Source of the DNA: JBEVJC01 sp040510375
Lineage (GTDB): Bacteria; Bacteroidota; Bacteroidia; Chitinophagales; Chitinophagaceae
Direction of reading: 5' to 3'
Length of the DNA: 64,000 nt
Assembly: GCA_040510375.1 (NCBI GenBank)
Contig: JBEVJC010000008.1
Coordinates: forward strand, 62,001-126,000
In this document: piece after piece, positions 35,436 through 44,816 of the stretch
Numbering within the stretch: the stretch's first letter is position 1
Layout of the letters: each line of letters begins with the position of its first letter
The notes under the pieces: generated by a model
Seen by the model: the letters and a program-made list of their open reading frames with translations, nothing else
What the model was told of the DNA's origin: nothing
Databases searched by the model: none
Made by a program: the position numbers and the translations under genes

Positions 35436-36350
35436 ATGGCAAAACAGGAAGAGGATTTTGACGCTAACCTGGCCGGCGAGGAAGGAAAGACAGAAGAGAC
35501 GAAGACTAGCTGGTTCAAGCGGATGAAGACTGGTATCAACACAAAAACTTCGGAAAAGAAAGAGACACCAGAGGGATTGTGGACCAAGTGTCCCGAGTGT
35601 AACTATATCTGTACAATGACGGAGCTGCGCGAACATCTTTTTGTTTGCCCCAAATGCAGTTACCATCATCGGATCAACAGCCATGAATATTATGAGATCC
35701 TGTTTGATAACGGGGCCTTTGAGGAATTGTTTGACAATATCCGGAGTAAGGATTACCTGGAATTTACCGATCTGAAGCCGTATAAAAAACGGTTGGAGGA
35801 AACATGGGCCAAGACTGACCTGAAGGATTCGATGCGGGTGGCAGTAGGCAAAGTGAACGGTGAAGACCTGGTGATTGCCTGTATGGATTTTGAGTTTATC
35901 GGCGGATCACTCGGCAGTGTAATGGGTGAAAAATTTTCACGTGCGGTGGACTATTGTATCGAACACCGCATACCGTATATGGTGATCAGCAAAAGCGGCG
36001 GCGCAAGGATGATGGAAAGCGCATTTTCGCTGATGCAGCTGGCGAAAACCAGTGGTAAACTCTCACAGCTCAGTGACGCCCGGCTCCCCTATATTTCTTT
36101 ACTAACCGACCCTACGTTTGGGGGAATCTCTGCTTCCTTCGGGATGCTGGGCGACCTGAATATTGCTGAACCCGGCGCACTGATCGGGTTTGCCGGACCA
36201 AGGGTTATCAAGGAAACAATCAAACGCGACCTGCCCGAAGGGTTCCAGCGTAGCGAATTCCTGCTGGATCATGGTTTCCTCGATTTCATTGTACCAAGGA
36301 CAAACCTTAAAGAAAAACTTGCCAAAGTATTAAGTTTATTCCGGAACTGA
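35436..36350 (+). CDS. accD: Acetyl-CoA carboxylase carboxyltransferase subunit beta
   Basis: Transfers the carboxyl group from carboxybiotin to acetyl-CoA in fatty acid synthesis. 304 residues. The N-terminal zinc finger has Cys52, Cys55, Cys71 and Cys74 (CPECNYICT...VCPKC). The crotonase-like carboxyltransferase core follows (VISKSGGARMMESAFSLMQ, GGISASFGMLGDLNIAEPGALIGFAGPRV). A charged N-terminal extension of about 45 residues precedes the finger. smpB starts 13 bases downstream, so the two are probably co-transcribed. Confidence 0.97.
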   Translation: MAKQEEDFDANLAGEEGKTEETKTSWFKRMKTGINTKTSEKKETPEGLWTKCPECNYICTMTELREHLFVCPKCSYHHRINSHEYYEILFDNGAFEELFDNIRSKDYLEFTDLKPYKKRLEETWAKTDLKDSMRVAVGKVNGEDLVIACMDFEFIGGSLGSVMGEKFSRAVDYCIEHRIPYMVISKSGGARMMESAFSLMQLAKTSGKLSQLSDARLPYISLLTDPTFGGISASFGMLGDLNIAEPGALIGFAGPRVIKETIKRDLPEGFQRSEFLLDHGFLDFIVPRTNLKEKLAKVLSLFRN

Positions 36351-36363
36351 CCGGTTACCCCAC

Positions 36364-36801
36364 ATGCCTGAAATAAAAAACAGATCAGCCTTTCACGATT
36401 TTTTCATCGATGCTACCTACGATGCAGGTATTGTTTTGTCCGGCACTGAGGTTAAATCAATCCGGGGAGGAAAGGTCAGTTTTAATGATAGCTACTGCCA
36501 GGTACACCAGGGGGAAATCTGGGTAAAGTCGCTTCATATTGCCGAATACTCCCATGGCAATCTCAATAACCATGAGTCGGTGCAGGATCGCAAACTCCTT
36601 CTTCACAAAAAGGAAATCCGCAAGATAGAAGGGAAACTGAAGGAAAAAGGTTATACGCTGGTGCCATTAAAGATCTATTTTACAGATAAGAACCTGGTCA
36701 AAATGGAGATCGGGCTGGCAAAAGGTAAAAAGCTGCACGATAAGCGCGACACTATCCGGAAAAAAGATGTGGAGCGGGAGATCAAACGTTTCCTGAAATA
36801 G
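36364..36801 (+). CDS. smpB: SsrA-binding protein
   Basis: Binds tmRNA and delivers it to stalled ribosomes in trans-translation. 145 residues, typical length. Conserved segments are DAGIVLSGTEVKSIRGGKVSFNDSY, HIAEYSHGNLNNH, LLLHKKEIRKIEGKLKEKGYTLVPLK, and LAKGKKLHDKRDTIRKKD, whose basic tail enters the decoding centre. The start MPEIKNRSAFHDFF is standard. The tmRNA gene itself is not visible in this window. Confidence 0.97.
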   Translation: MPEIKNRSAFHDFFIDATYDAGIVLSGTEVKSIRGGKVSFNDSYCQVHQGEIWVKSLHIAEYSHGNLNNHESVQDRKLLLHKKEIRKIEGKLKEKGYTLVPLKIYFTDKNLVKMEIGLAKGKKLHDKRDTIRKKDVEREIKRFLK

Positions 36802-36844
36802 CCAGTCCGCCCGGTTTTGCGCATGGTTTTTGAACACTCCCCGC

Positions 36845-37768
36845 ATGAAAAAAGCCTGTCTGATCGCTTTATTGTTCCTGTGCCTGCAGTCCGGGGCCCA
36901 GACGGTCTTTGGTTACTGGTATGGAACGGCCACCGTGAAGACAGCCGGGATGGCCAATAATTACCTTCTTGAACTGATCCTCAAATCCGATAAAGGTTAT
37001 GTGTCGGGCGTACTGAATTATTATTTCAAGAATAATTTTCGCAGTATGATGGTTAAGGGTAACTATGATGTTGCCAACCGCCTGCTAAGTCTTTATAATA
37101 TTCCTCTTCCCTACCACAATTCAAATGCTGATATGGAGATTGAGTGTAAGATGAATCTGCGTGGCAGCCTTCGTGTGGCCAAGGCAGGATCGAGTCTTAT
37201 CGGTGTGATGACCAGCCTCCCCGAATACAGGTATACCTGTTCCGACCTGAACTTTAACCTGGCTTTGAATACTGATATCAGCAAACAGGACTCTGTTCTA
37301 AAAGCCATCCGTGAATTCAAGGAAGAAAACCAGGTTTGGAGACCAGCAAAGGACGATACACTTACAACAGTCAGGATCATCCAGCGCAAAGTCACCAATT
37401 ACTATGTAGAGAACCTGTACAAACAACGGGAGAAAGATGCAGGCCAGGAGATCGCGGTGAATTCAAAGAAGATCTCGATCGATTTTTATGATAACGGTGA
37501 GATAGATGGTGATTCGGTATCGGTATTTTTTAATGACCAGCTACTCGCTTTTTCCCAGCGGCTGAGTTCCAGTTCCATTCATTTTGATCTTGAACTGGAC
37601 AGCACCAGGGCCGTTAACGAGCTCACCATGTTCGCGGATAACCTTGGTTCCATACCACCGAATACGGCTCTTATGATTGTAACAGATGGCGACAAACAAT
37701 ATGAGATAAGATTGTCGAGTTCGCTTCAGAAAAGTGCAACGCTGAGGATCAAACGGAAGCCTGATTAA
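36845..37768 (+). CDS. Hypothetical secreted protein
   Basis: 307 residues from ATG 36845 (MKKACLIALLFLCLQSGAQ), a clear signal peptide; an upstream TTG start is unlikely. The mature protein begins TVFGYWYGTATVKTAGMANNYLLELILK, a beta-rich segment. The C-terminal half has SIDFYDNGEIDGDSVSVFFNDQLL, an acidic, calcium-site-like stretch also seen in Bacteroidota surface proteins. No named domain recognised and no T9SS sorting domain seen. Convergent with the MgtC gene, 10 bases apart. Confidence 0.7.
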   Translation: MKKACLIALLFLCLQSGAQTVFGYWYGTATVKTAGMANNYLLELILKSDKGYVSGVLNYYFKNNFRSMMVKGNYDVANRLLSLYNIPLPYHNSNADMEIECKMNLRGSLRVAKAGSSLIGVMTSLPEYRYTCSDLNFNLALNTDISKQDSVLKAIREFKEENQVWRPAKDDTLTTVRIIQRKVTNYYVENLYKQREKDAGQEIAVNSKKISIDFYDNGEIDGDSVSVFFNDQLLAFSQRLSSSSIHFDLELDSTRAVNELTMFADNLGSIPPNTALMIVTDGDKQYEIRLSSSLQKSATLRIKRKPD

Positions 37769-37778
37769 CAGTAATCAA

Positions 37779-38426
37779 TTATAATGAAAATGAATGAACC
37801 ATTGAATTTCCCAGCAGGTAGTCCTGCACCCATCGTATATCCCTGATCCTGATAACAGCTTCAACCGAGAGGATCACTACAGATCCGGTGTCCTCGATCC
37901 TTTTTTCTTCAATGCCAACTCCCTTTGCTTTCAGGCCGTCGAGTACCAGGTGTCTCAGTAAGGAATTCTCTTTATTCATCACAATCACCATGTTGCGGAT
38001 CTGCTTGCGTGGCTTGAATACCATGTTGATCCAGGGGCTGGCAAATACAATCAGCAGGGAAGTTACCATGAAGGTTCCTGCAAGGAAAAACTCGCCGAAA
38101 CCAATCGATGTGCCCACGGCTGCTGCCAGCCAGATAATACCGGCGGTGGTTAGTCCCGACACATTCAACCCATCTTTAAAAATTACCCCGGCTCCGATAA
38201 AACCAACCCCACTTACAATATAGGAAGCAATCCTGGTGGGTTCACCGTAAGGAGCACCTACTTTATAAGAGAGGATGGCAAATAGTGCCGATCCAAGACT
38301 GATCACGCTGATAGTCTTTAATCCTGCCGATTTATCCTTCAACTCACGTTCGAGCCCGAGGATGGCGCCAGCAATCAATGCCAGCACGGCTTTCAGAAGA
38401 TCTACCAACTCCCAGTGATCGGCCAT
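37779..38426 (-). CDS. MgtC/SapB family membrane protein
   Basis: 215 residues. The MgtC domain covers about 1-135 with several membrane helices (LKAVLALIAGAILGLERELKDKSAGLKT, the family signature with GLERE and K-GLKT) followed by VISLGSALFAIL and SYIVSGVGFIGAGVIFKDG. The soluble C-terminal region (about 150-215) resembles an ACT-like fold. MgtC proteins affect magnesium and phosphate homeostasis and F-ATPase activity in some pathogens. It follows parC by 9 bases in the same direction, so it is probably in the same transcript, with no clear functional link. Confidence 0.88.
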   Translation of the reverse strand: MADHWELVDLLKAVLALIAGAILGLERELKDKSAGLKTISVISLGSALFAILSYKVGAPYGEPTRIASYIVSGVGFIGAGVIFKDGLNVSGLTTAGIIWLAAAVGTSIGFGEFFLAGTFMVTSLLIVFASPWINMVFKPRKQIRNMVIVMNKENSLLRHLVLDGLKAKGVGIEEKRIEDTGSVVILSVEAVIRIRDIRWVQDYLLGNSMVHSFSL

Positions 38427-38435
38427 ATTGTGTTT

Positions 38436-40952
38436 TTAAAATAATTCAGGTTGTTTGCCATCCTTTTTTTCGCTCACCCACTCCATGCTGATACTCTTGT
38501 TATAATCAAGCAATTTCGTGCCAACAGTTTTCCAGCCGGTGATCTCGGTTGTTTTTGCAATCTTGAATTTTGCCTTGCGCACCTGTTCACCCCTGCCACT
38601 CTGCACTGCCAGTACAGGTTCTTCTGCAGTGGATACCGCAGCCAGGAAATTACCATCGCCTTCCTTTATAAACAGGAATTTATTCTTTAGCGTGGTTGTT
38701 TCTATATGGAACCGTTTGATATTATACTGGAGATTTTTTTTGTCGAGGTAAACCGCCGAAATAGTTTTCTCCGGATCAAATTTTTCAATCAGCAGGATGC
38801 TTTCGCTGTCGAGACGTTGTGTCATTTCCTGATCGGTGATCTCATAAAATCCGTCTTTATAGATCAGCAGGATACGGTCGTCCGGTTCAAAGCTGCCGAG
38901 TAACAGGCCTTTCCCGTCTGCATTCAGTCGGCCGAACTTATCGTCGAACCAAAGTTTTCGTCCGCTTAGTGTGGCTCTTCCGGCCTCCTTGAATTTAACC
39001 GAACGGATGGGATATTTTGTAACCTGGTTACCCATGCTGTTGCGGTTCTTGATATCCATTTCCTCGAAGTAGAAATCGAATTCCTTGTTCCGCGCCGAAC
39101 TGCCTGGCGTGAGTGTGATCTTAACCACTTCGGCCTCACCGTTAGGGTTGGCACTTAGATAGAGTACTTTTGATTTTTCATCACCGCGCGTAAGATCATA
39201 TTCCTTGTCGCGCGTTATGCCCGTTACATTAAAACGTTTGGCATAACTCATTCCACCCTTCCCATCGGCATAGATCATATTGTAGGTAGTGCGTTCATCG
39301 TTTTTCTGGAACACGGCTGCATGAAGAATGTCCTTGCCGATAAATACCTTGTCCTGCACCCGCACCACTTTCATAATGCCCCGTTTGGCAAATACAATCA
39401 GGTCGTCCAGGTCGGAACATTCCAGCAGGAATTCATCTTTTTTCAGGCCGGTGCCGATAAAACCTTCTTCGCGGTTAATGTAGATCTTGGTGTTGGCGAT
39501 TGCTACATGTTTCGCTTCGATTACTTCAAACTGTTTGATCTCCGTTTTGCGTTCGCGGCCCTTGCCATATTTTTTCAACAGGTTATTGTAATAAGCCACG
39601 GCAAAGTCGATCAGGTTGGCCAGATCATGTTTCACCTGTTTGATTTCTGCTTCAAGCCCCTTGATCTGTGCATTGAGCTCATCGATATCCAGCCGGTAAA
39701 TACGGCGTACCGGTTTCTCCGTGAGTTTGATCACGTCTTCCCGGGTGATATCCCGTTTTAATTGTTTACGGAATGGTCCGAATGCCTTGGCAATTGCTTC
39801 CAGCACCTTCTCCCAGCTATCGTGTTTCTTTTCGAGTTCCTTGTAGATCTTTTCTTCAAAGAAGATTTTTTCAAGAGAAGTGTAATGCCATTTTTCCTGC
39901 AGTTCTGCCAACCGGATTTTCAGTTCCTGTTCCAGTAGGTCCCTGGTATTGTCCGTAGAAATTTTCAGGAGTTCCTGCACACCCAGGAACTGGGGTTTCA
40001 TATCTACGATCACACAGGCATTGGGTGAAATGGAAACCTCACAATCGGTAAATTTATACAGTGCATCAATTGTAATATCCGGAGAGATGCCGGGAGCAAG
40101 ATCAACCAGGATTTCAACCAATGCAGCCGTGGTATCCGTTACCTTGCGGATGCGGATCTTTCCGTTATCATTCGCTTTCACGATCGACTCCATCAGTTGC
40201 GTGGTGGTAACACCGTAGGGCACGGTGCGGATTGCCAGTGTTTTTTTGTCCACTTCTTCGATATGGGCGCGGACCTTCACCTTGCCACCACGTTTACCCT
40301 GGTTATAGTCTGCTATATCGATCATTCCGCCGGTCTGGAAGTCGGGGAAGAGTTCAAATTTTTTACCGCGCAAATATTTAATGGAAGCATCAATCAGTTC
40401 GCAGAAGTTATGCGGAAGGATCTTGGTGGAAAGTCCCACAGCGATCCCGTCGGCACCCTGTGCCAGCAGTAAAGGAAATTTCATGGGCAGGGCCACGGGC
40501 TCGTTCTTGCGGCCATCGTAACTGAGTTGCCAGTTGGTGGTCTTCGCGTTGAAAGCCACTTCCAGCGCGAATTTGCTCAGCCTTGCCTCAATATACCTGG
40601 CAGCAGCTGCATCATCGCCGGTGCGGACATCACCCCAGTTTCCCTGGGTATCAATCAGCAGGTCCTTCTGACCCATATTCACCAATGCATCGCCGATACT
40701 TGCATCACCATGCGGATGGTACTGCATTGCCTGCCCGATAATATTCGCCACCTTGTTGTAACGTCCGTCGTCCATTTCTTTCATGGCATGAAGGATCCGG
40801 CGCTGCACAGGTTTGAGTCCATCCTCAATGGCTGGTACCGCACGTTCCAGGATAACATACGATGCATAGTCAAGGAACCAGGTTTTATACTGACCATGCA
40901 GACCGCTGTCGTTGTTCTGAATCTCTGTTAATTTATTCTTTGAAAGGCTCAT
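38436..40952 (-). CDS. parC: DNA topoisomerase IV subunit A
   Basis: DNA-cleaving subunit of type IIA topoisomerase, 838 residues. The active-site Tyr120 is in DDAAAARYIEARLSKF, and the QRRILHAMKEMDDGRYNKVANIIG and HPHGDASIGDALVNM motifs are present. A coiled coil covers about 425-470 (LDIDELNAQIKGLEAEIKQVKHDLANL). The C-terminal domain is a degenerate propeller without an obvious GyrA box, supporting ParC rather than GyrA. parE lies upstream on the same strand, separated by two unrelated genes. The assignment to ParC over GyrA also rests on this proximity. Confidence 0.9.
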   Translation of the reverse strand: MSLSKNKLTEIQNNDSGLHGQYKTWFLDYASYVILERAVPAIEDGLKPVQRRILHAMKEMDDGRYNKVANIIGQAMQYHPHGDASIGDALVNMGQKDLLIDTQGNWGDVRTGDDAAAARYIEARLSKFALEVAFNAKTTNWQLSYDGRKNEPVALPMKFPLLLAQGADGIAVGLSTKILPHNFCELIDASIKYLRGKKFELFPDFQTGGMIDIADYNQGKRGGKVKVRAHIEEVDKKTLAIRTVPYGVTTTQLMESIVKANDNGKIRIRKVTDTTAALVEILVDLAPGISPDITIDALYKFTDCEVSISPNACVIVDMKPQFLGVQELLKISTDNTRDLLEQELKIRLAELQEKWHYTSLEKIFFEEKIYKELEKKHDSWEKVLEAIAKAFGPFRKQLKRDITREDVIKLTEKPVRRIYRLDIDELNAQIKGLEAEIKQVKHDLANLIDFAVAYYNNLLKKYGKGRERKTEIKQFEVIEAKHVAIANTKIYINREEGFIGTGLKKDEFLLECSDLDDLIVFAKRGIMKVVRVQDKVFIGKDILHAAVFQKNDERTTYNMIYADGKGGMSYAKRFNVTGITRDKEYDLTRGDEKSKVLYLSANPNGEAEVVKITLTPGSSARNKEFDFYFEEMDIKNRNSMGNQVTKYPIRSVKFKEAGRATLSGRKLWFDDKFGRLNADGKGLLLGSFEPDDRILLIYKDGFYEITDQEMTQRLDSESILLIEKFDPEKTISAVYLDKKNLQYNIKRFHIETTTLKNKFLFIKEGDGNFLAAVSTAEEPVLAVQSGRGEQVRKAKFKIAKTTEITGWKTVGTKLLDYNKSISMEWVSEKKDGKQPELF

Positions 40953-41007
40953 GTGTTTGTTATTAAACCGGTTCCGGACTTGTTCTCTGCAACCCGCGGT
41001 TTGTTAT

Positions 41008-41820
41008 TTACTGTGAAGGAAGTTTTACATCAAAATCCTTCCATCCCTTTTCCGGTTCACCCGTTACTTCAATCTTTCCTGCATTTATCAGCGCTTTCAT
41101 CCGCCACATAATAAACACATCTCCTGTTTTGATCTTCATGCGGTGAAGGGTGTTGGACAAAACGCGCCATGATTTCTGCCATTCACCAGTGAGGTTCTTC
41201 AGGATTTCAGCGTCATAAAAATCAGCTTCCTTGCCTGCCAGTTTTTTTCCGCCTTCCAGCATCCTTACCATCGCATTTTCGGCCGATAACCGTTTCCATT
41301 CATCCGGGTCGATCTCAAACTCACTCAATGTAACCGGGCGGCAAAGTTTTTTTGCCTTGAGAAATTCCACCGGCTGGATCTCAAACAGCCAGGAGGGATA
41401 AAACAGCTGGCCCTTTTCATTGATGAACGGAAGGTTATTCATATACAGTACCATTACCCTGCCCTGGTATTCTTTCAATTGCGACACCAGCCAGTAGTAG
41501 CCACTAACATCGTGCTGGTTCTGGGCCATCCAGATCCAGAGTTGTTCTTCCGGATTTTCATCAAGAGTGGTACAGATTTCTTTCAGGGTTACCCGGTCAT
41601 CAAAACTGCCAGCCAGTTGCTGGCCATAAGGCGAACCCGTCAACAGATCCCGCCACCATTCTATACGTTCATTCCAGCCTTCTTCAGTGTCCAGTGCGGC
41701 AAGCGGACCCACCGCAAAGTCATCGCGTATCAGCCTGACATCACCGCTCAGGGTTTCATCAAGTTCAATGACCTTTTTCATCAGGCCCACTTCGGCTTCA
41801 TTAAAAACAATATGTATCAT
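41008..41820 (-). CDS. DUF1835 domain-containing protein
   Basis: Soluble protein of 270 residues. The N-terminal part (MIHIVFNEAEVGLMKKVIEL...VRLIRDDFAVGPLAALDTEEGWNERIEWW) matches the DUF1835 pattern, and the C-terminal 100 residues (RPVTLSEFEIDPDEWKRLSAENAMVRM) fit the DUF3658 region that often follows it. The function of these domains is not established. It lies between the methyltransferase and parC on the same strand. There is no catalytic motif I can name. Confidence 0.78.
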   Translation of the reverse strand: MIHIVFNEAEVGLMKKVIELDETLSGDVRLIRDDFAVGPLAALDTEEGWNERIEWWRDLLTGSPYGQQLAGSFDDRVTLKEICTTLDENPEEQLWIWMAQNQHDVSGYYWLVSQLKEYQGRVMVLYMNNLPFINEKGQLFYPSWLFEIQPVEFLKAKKLCRPVTLSEFEIDPDEWKRLSAENAMVRMLEGGKKLAGKEADFYDAEILKNLTGEWQKSWRVLSNTLHRMKIKTGDVFIMWRMKALINAGKIEVTGEPEKGWKDFDVKLPSQ

Positions 41821-41892
41821 ACTTCTTCTTCATCTGCCCGGGATGATTTATGGTAACTCGTGCACCGCTCCTCCGGGAAGGGAACGGTTATT

Positions 41893-42618
41893 TTATTTTT
41901 TGATTTTCACTGCCAGGAATAAATAGTTATTTGCCGCAGCTATTACTTCATACTTCACATAAAAACTTTCTGTAAAAATTTTCCATGCCATAAACTCGTG
42001 TTTCGGTACGGCGAATTCATCAAACAGGATAATATCCCCTTCATTCAGGAACCGGTAAAGCTGCGATAAACTGAAAAGTGTGGCGCTGAAAATATCTGCA
42101 TCCAGATGGATCACTTTACGGTTGGAACTTTGGTACTGTTGCAGGAAGGGCACCAGGGTATCCTGGAACAATCCTTTATAAAAACGGGCTCTCTTATCAT
42201 GTACATCGAGCGATTCCATGGGAAATGCCATCGAACCTTTTCCGAAGGAACCATATGCTTCGGGTAGTCCTTCAAACGTATCAAAACCATGAAACGAAGA
42301 CCGGGTATTTTCATTATGTGCCAGCCACCACTTGAACGAATGGCCGCCACAAACACCAAATTCAAAATAGTCGATCGGGGCTGTTTGCAGGTTTTCCTGG
42401 CTGATCACCGCTTCGTATAATTTGAGCCGGCGGTTATAGTCCCAGGTACCCTGGTACCAGTCGTTATAACCATTCACCGGTGTTTCCTTCCGCCATTTAC
42501 TCAGCTTCGACATATACAGGGTATTGAGAAATAGTCCTGCAAATGGCTCGGTAATCCTGTCCATCCTCCATCGCATAAACAGCGATTTCGTCTTTCGTAT
42601 TATATCAAGTTTAGTCAA
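41893..42618 (-). CDS. TylF/MycF-type SAM-dependent methyltransferase
   Basis: 241 residues. The SAM-binding motif is YFEFGVCGGHSFKWWLAHN (motif I), followed by GFDTFEGLPEAYGSFGKGSM and the metal-binding acidic site HLDADIFSATLFSLSQLYRFLNEGDIILFDEF. This resembles TylF/MycF macrocin O-methyltransferases, which need Mg2+. The acceptor is unknown; sugar or polyketide targets occur in the family. It sits between parE and the DUF1835 gene, with no sugar-biosynthesis neighbours here. Confidence 0.82.
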   Translation of the reverse strand: MTKLDIIRKTKSLFMRWRMDRITEPFAGLFLNTLYMSKLSKWRKETPVNGYNDWYQGTWDYNRRLKLYEAVISQENLQTAPIDYFEFGVCGGHSFKWWLAHNENTRSSFHGFDTFEGLPEAYGSFGKGSMAFPMESLDVHDKRARFYKGLFQDTLVPFLQQYQSSNRKVIHLDADIFSATLFSLSQLYRFLNEGDIILFDEFAVPKHEFMAWKIFTESFYVKYEVIAAANNYLFLAVKIKK

Positions 42619-42723
42619 AATAGTGGTTTAATTCTTCCTGAAATCCTTTGCCCTCCCTGGTTTCCGCTGATCGTCGTTTTAAGTCCCGGATGAGTTGGCT
42701 GTTTCATTACGGGTCGGACCCAA

Positions 42724-44628
42724 TCAGGTGATCGGTCCGGCTTCTTCTACCCTGTCAACCTCAACCTTCAGGTTGTTGATGATGAATTCCTGCCGGTCCA
42801 TCGTATTCTTGCCCATATAATATTCGAGCAGGTACTGGATATGATCGCCTTCCTCCACCCTCATCAGTTGTTTGCGCATATCACTGCCGATGAACTGGGC
42901 AAATTCGTCGGGACTGATTTCACCCAATCCTTTAAACCGGGTGATTTCCGGTTTGTTACCCAGTTTGCGCATGGCATTCTGTTTTTCCTGTTCGTCGAAA
43001 CAATAAATGGTTTCCGATTTATTTCTCACGCGGAACAGCGGTGTTTCCAATACATAAACCTTTTCGTGTTTTACCAGGTCGGGGAAGAACTGCAGGAAGA
43101 AGGTCATCAGCAATAAACGGATATGCATTCCATCCACATCGGCATCGGTGGCAATTACGATATTGTTGAATCGTAATCCCTCCAGCCCTTCTTCAATATT
43201 CAATGCGTGCTGCAGCAGGTTGAACTCTTCATTTTCATACACCACTTTTTTGGTCAGTCCGAAACAGTTAAGCGGTTTACCGCGCAGGCTGAATACAGCT
43301 TGTGTGTCTACCTGCCTTGCCTTGGTGATCGAACCACTGGCACTGTCGCCTTCCGTAATAAATATGGTTGTCTCATTCTGTTTGGCAATAAATTCCTCCT
43401 TACCCTTTGCAGGTGGTTCTTCATTAAGGTGAAAGCGGCAGTCGCGCAATTTTTTATTATGCAGGTTGGCTTTTTTGGCCCGCTCATTCGCGAGCTTTTT
43501 GATACCGGCCATTTCCTTGCGTTCCCTTTCACTTTGTTCAATCCTTTTTTTCAATGCGTCGGCAATGGTTGGATTGCGGTGCAGGAAATTATCCAGGGCC
43601 TTTGAAACAAAGTCGTTGAAGAACTGTTTCATGCTGGGTCCTTCGTGGTCCACATTGATAGAACCCAGTTTGGTCTTGGTCTGCGACTCAAACACCGGTT
43701 CCACCACCCTCACCGATACTGCCGCCACAATACCCGTGCGGATATCGGAAGCATCATAGTCTTTCTTGAAAAATTCGCGGATTGTTTTTACATAGGCTTC
43801 CCGGAAGGCCTGCTGGTGCGTACCGCCCTGGGTAGTATGCTGTCCGTTTACGAAACTATAGATATCTTCCCCGTAATCATTATTGTGGGTGATGGCCAGT
43901 TCAATATCATCGCCGGTAAGATGGATGATGGGATACCTGATCTCATCGGCGTTGGTCTTCCTTTGAAGGAGATCCAGTAAACCGTTCTTACTCAGGAAGG
44001 TTTTTCCATTGAACTGGATCTTCAATCCTGCGTTGAGGAAACAATAATTCCAGACCTGGTTTTCGAGGAACTCGGGGTGGAACTTATAATTTTTAAAAAC
44101 GGTTTCGTCGGGAGTGAACACCACCAGGGTACCATTGCCTTCGCTGGTCTTCACTTCCTTATGTTCCTTTACCAGTACACCGCGTTCAAATTCAGCTGTC
44201 TTTTCCTTTCCTTCGCGGATTGCAGTGACGCGGAAAAAATGGCTGAGGGCATTTACGGCCTTGGTACCAACACCATTCAAACCAACTGATTTCTGGAATG
44301 CTTTGCTATCGTATTTGGCACCGGTATTGATTTTACTCACCACATCAACCACCTTACCCAGTGGGATACCACGGCCATAGTCACGGATGGTTACTTCTTT
44401 CTGGTTGATGGTCAGTTCTACGGTCTTCCCATACCCCATCGTGTATTCATCAATACAGTTGTCGAGTACCTCTTTCACCAGTACATAAATACCATCATCG
44501 GGTGAGGAGCCATCGCCCAGCTTGCCGATATACATCCCTGGCCGCAGGCGGATATGTTCTTTCCAGTCGAGCGACTTGATACTGTCTTCCGTATATTCAA
44601 AAAGGTTCGGGTCTTTTTCTTTTGCCAT
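42724..44628 (-). CDS. parE: DNA topoisomerase IV subunit B
   Basis: ATPase subunit of type IIA topoisomerase, 634 residues, the length of ParE. The GHKL ATP site includes KEVLDNCIDEYTMGYGK, DYGRGIPLG and VGLNGVGTKAVNALSHFF. The QTK-loop Lys is in ESQTKTKLGS. The TOPRIM domain is intact (FITEGDSASGSI and TDADVDGMHIRLLL). It has a divergent promoter with the double-ABC gene. Confidence 0.94.
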   Translation of the reverse strand: MAKEKDPNLFEYTEDSIKSLDWKEHIRLRPGMYIGKLGDGSSPDDGIYVLVKEVLDNCIDEYTMGYGKTVELTINQKEVTIRDYGRGIPLGKVVDVVSKINTGAKYDSKAFQKSVGLNGVGTKAVNALSHFFRVTAIREGKEKTAEFERGVLVKEHKEVKTSEGNGTLVVFTPDETVFKNYKFHPEFLENQVWNYCFLNAGLKIQFNGKTFLSKNGLLDLLQRKTNADEIRYPIIHLTGDDIELAITHNNDYGEDIYSFVNGQHTTQGGTHQQAFREAYVKTIREFFKKDYDASDIRTGIVAAVSVRVVEPVFESQTKTKLGSINVDHEGPSMKQFFNDFVSKALDNFLHRNPTIADALKKRIEQSERERKEMAGIKKLANERAKKANLHNKKLRDCRFHLNEEPPAKGKEEFIAKQNETTIFITEGDSASGSITKARQVDTQAVFSLRGKPLNCFGLTKKVVYENEEFNLLQHALNIEEGLEGLRFNNIVIATDADVDGMHIRLLLMTFFLQFFPDLVKHEKVYVLETPLFRVRNKSETIYCFDEQEKQNAMRKLGNKPEITRFKGLGEISPDEFAQFIGSDMRKQLMRVEEGDHIQYLLEYYMGKNTMDRQEFIINNLKVEVDRVEEAGPIT

Positions 44629-44692
44629 GGATAGCGGGTTGTGTTTGAAAGCCCATCCTTCCTAAGGGTTCACAGGGCGCAGCAAATATACC

Positions 44693-44700
44693 AAATCGCT
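44693..44700 (-). promoter_or_regulatory. Promoter -7 box for parE
   Basis: On the minus strand TATATTTG, a perfect TAnnTTTG, 64 bases upstream of the parE start. No good -33 box was seen. Confidence 0.45.
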
Positions 44701-44748
44701 ATTCTCTGGCCGGATTCATAGTTATTCACGTTTGTGGAAAAAAGATGC

Positions 44749-44781
44749 TTGATAATCCGAATCAGGTTATTCGTAGTTTTG
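44749..44781 (+). promoter_or_regulatory. Promoter for the double-ABC gene
   Basis: TTG at 44749-44751, 22 bases, then TAGTTTTG (44774-44781), a perfect -7 box, 35 bases before the start codon. Confidence 0.55.
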
Positions 44782-44816
44782 AACCCGATTTACGCTAATA
44801 ATGAATGGTTTAGGAT

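Noticed and set aside
36802..36844. A tmRNA gene near smpB
   Set aside because: No tmRNA-like structure or tag reading frame was recognisable in this or the neighbouring intergenic stretches.
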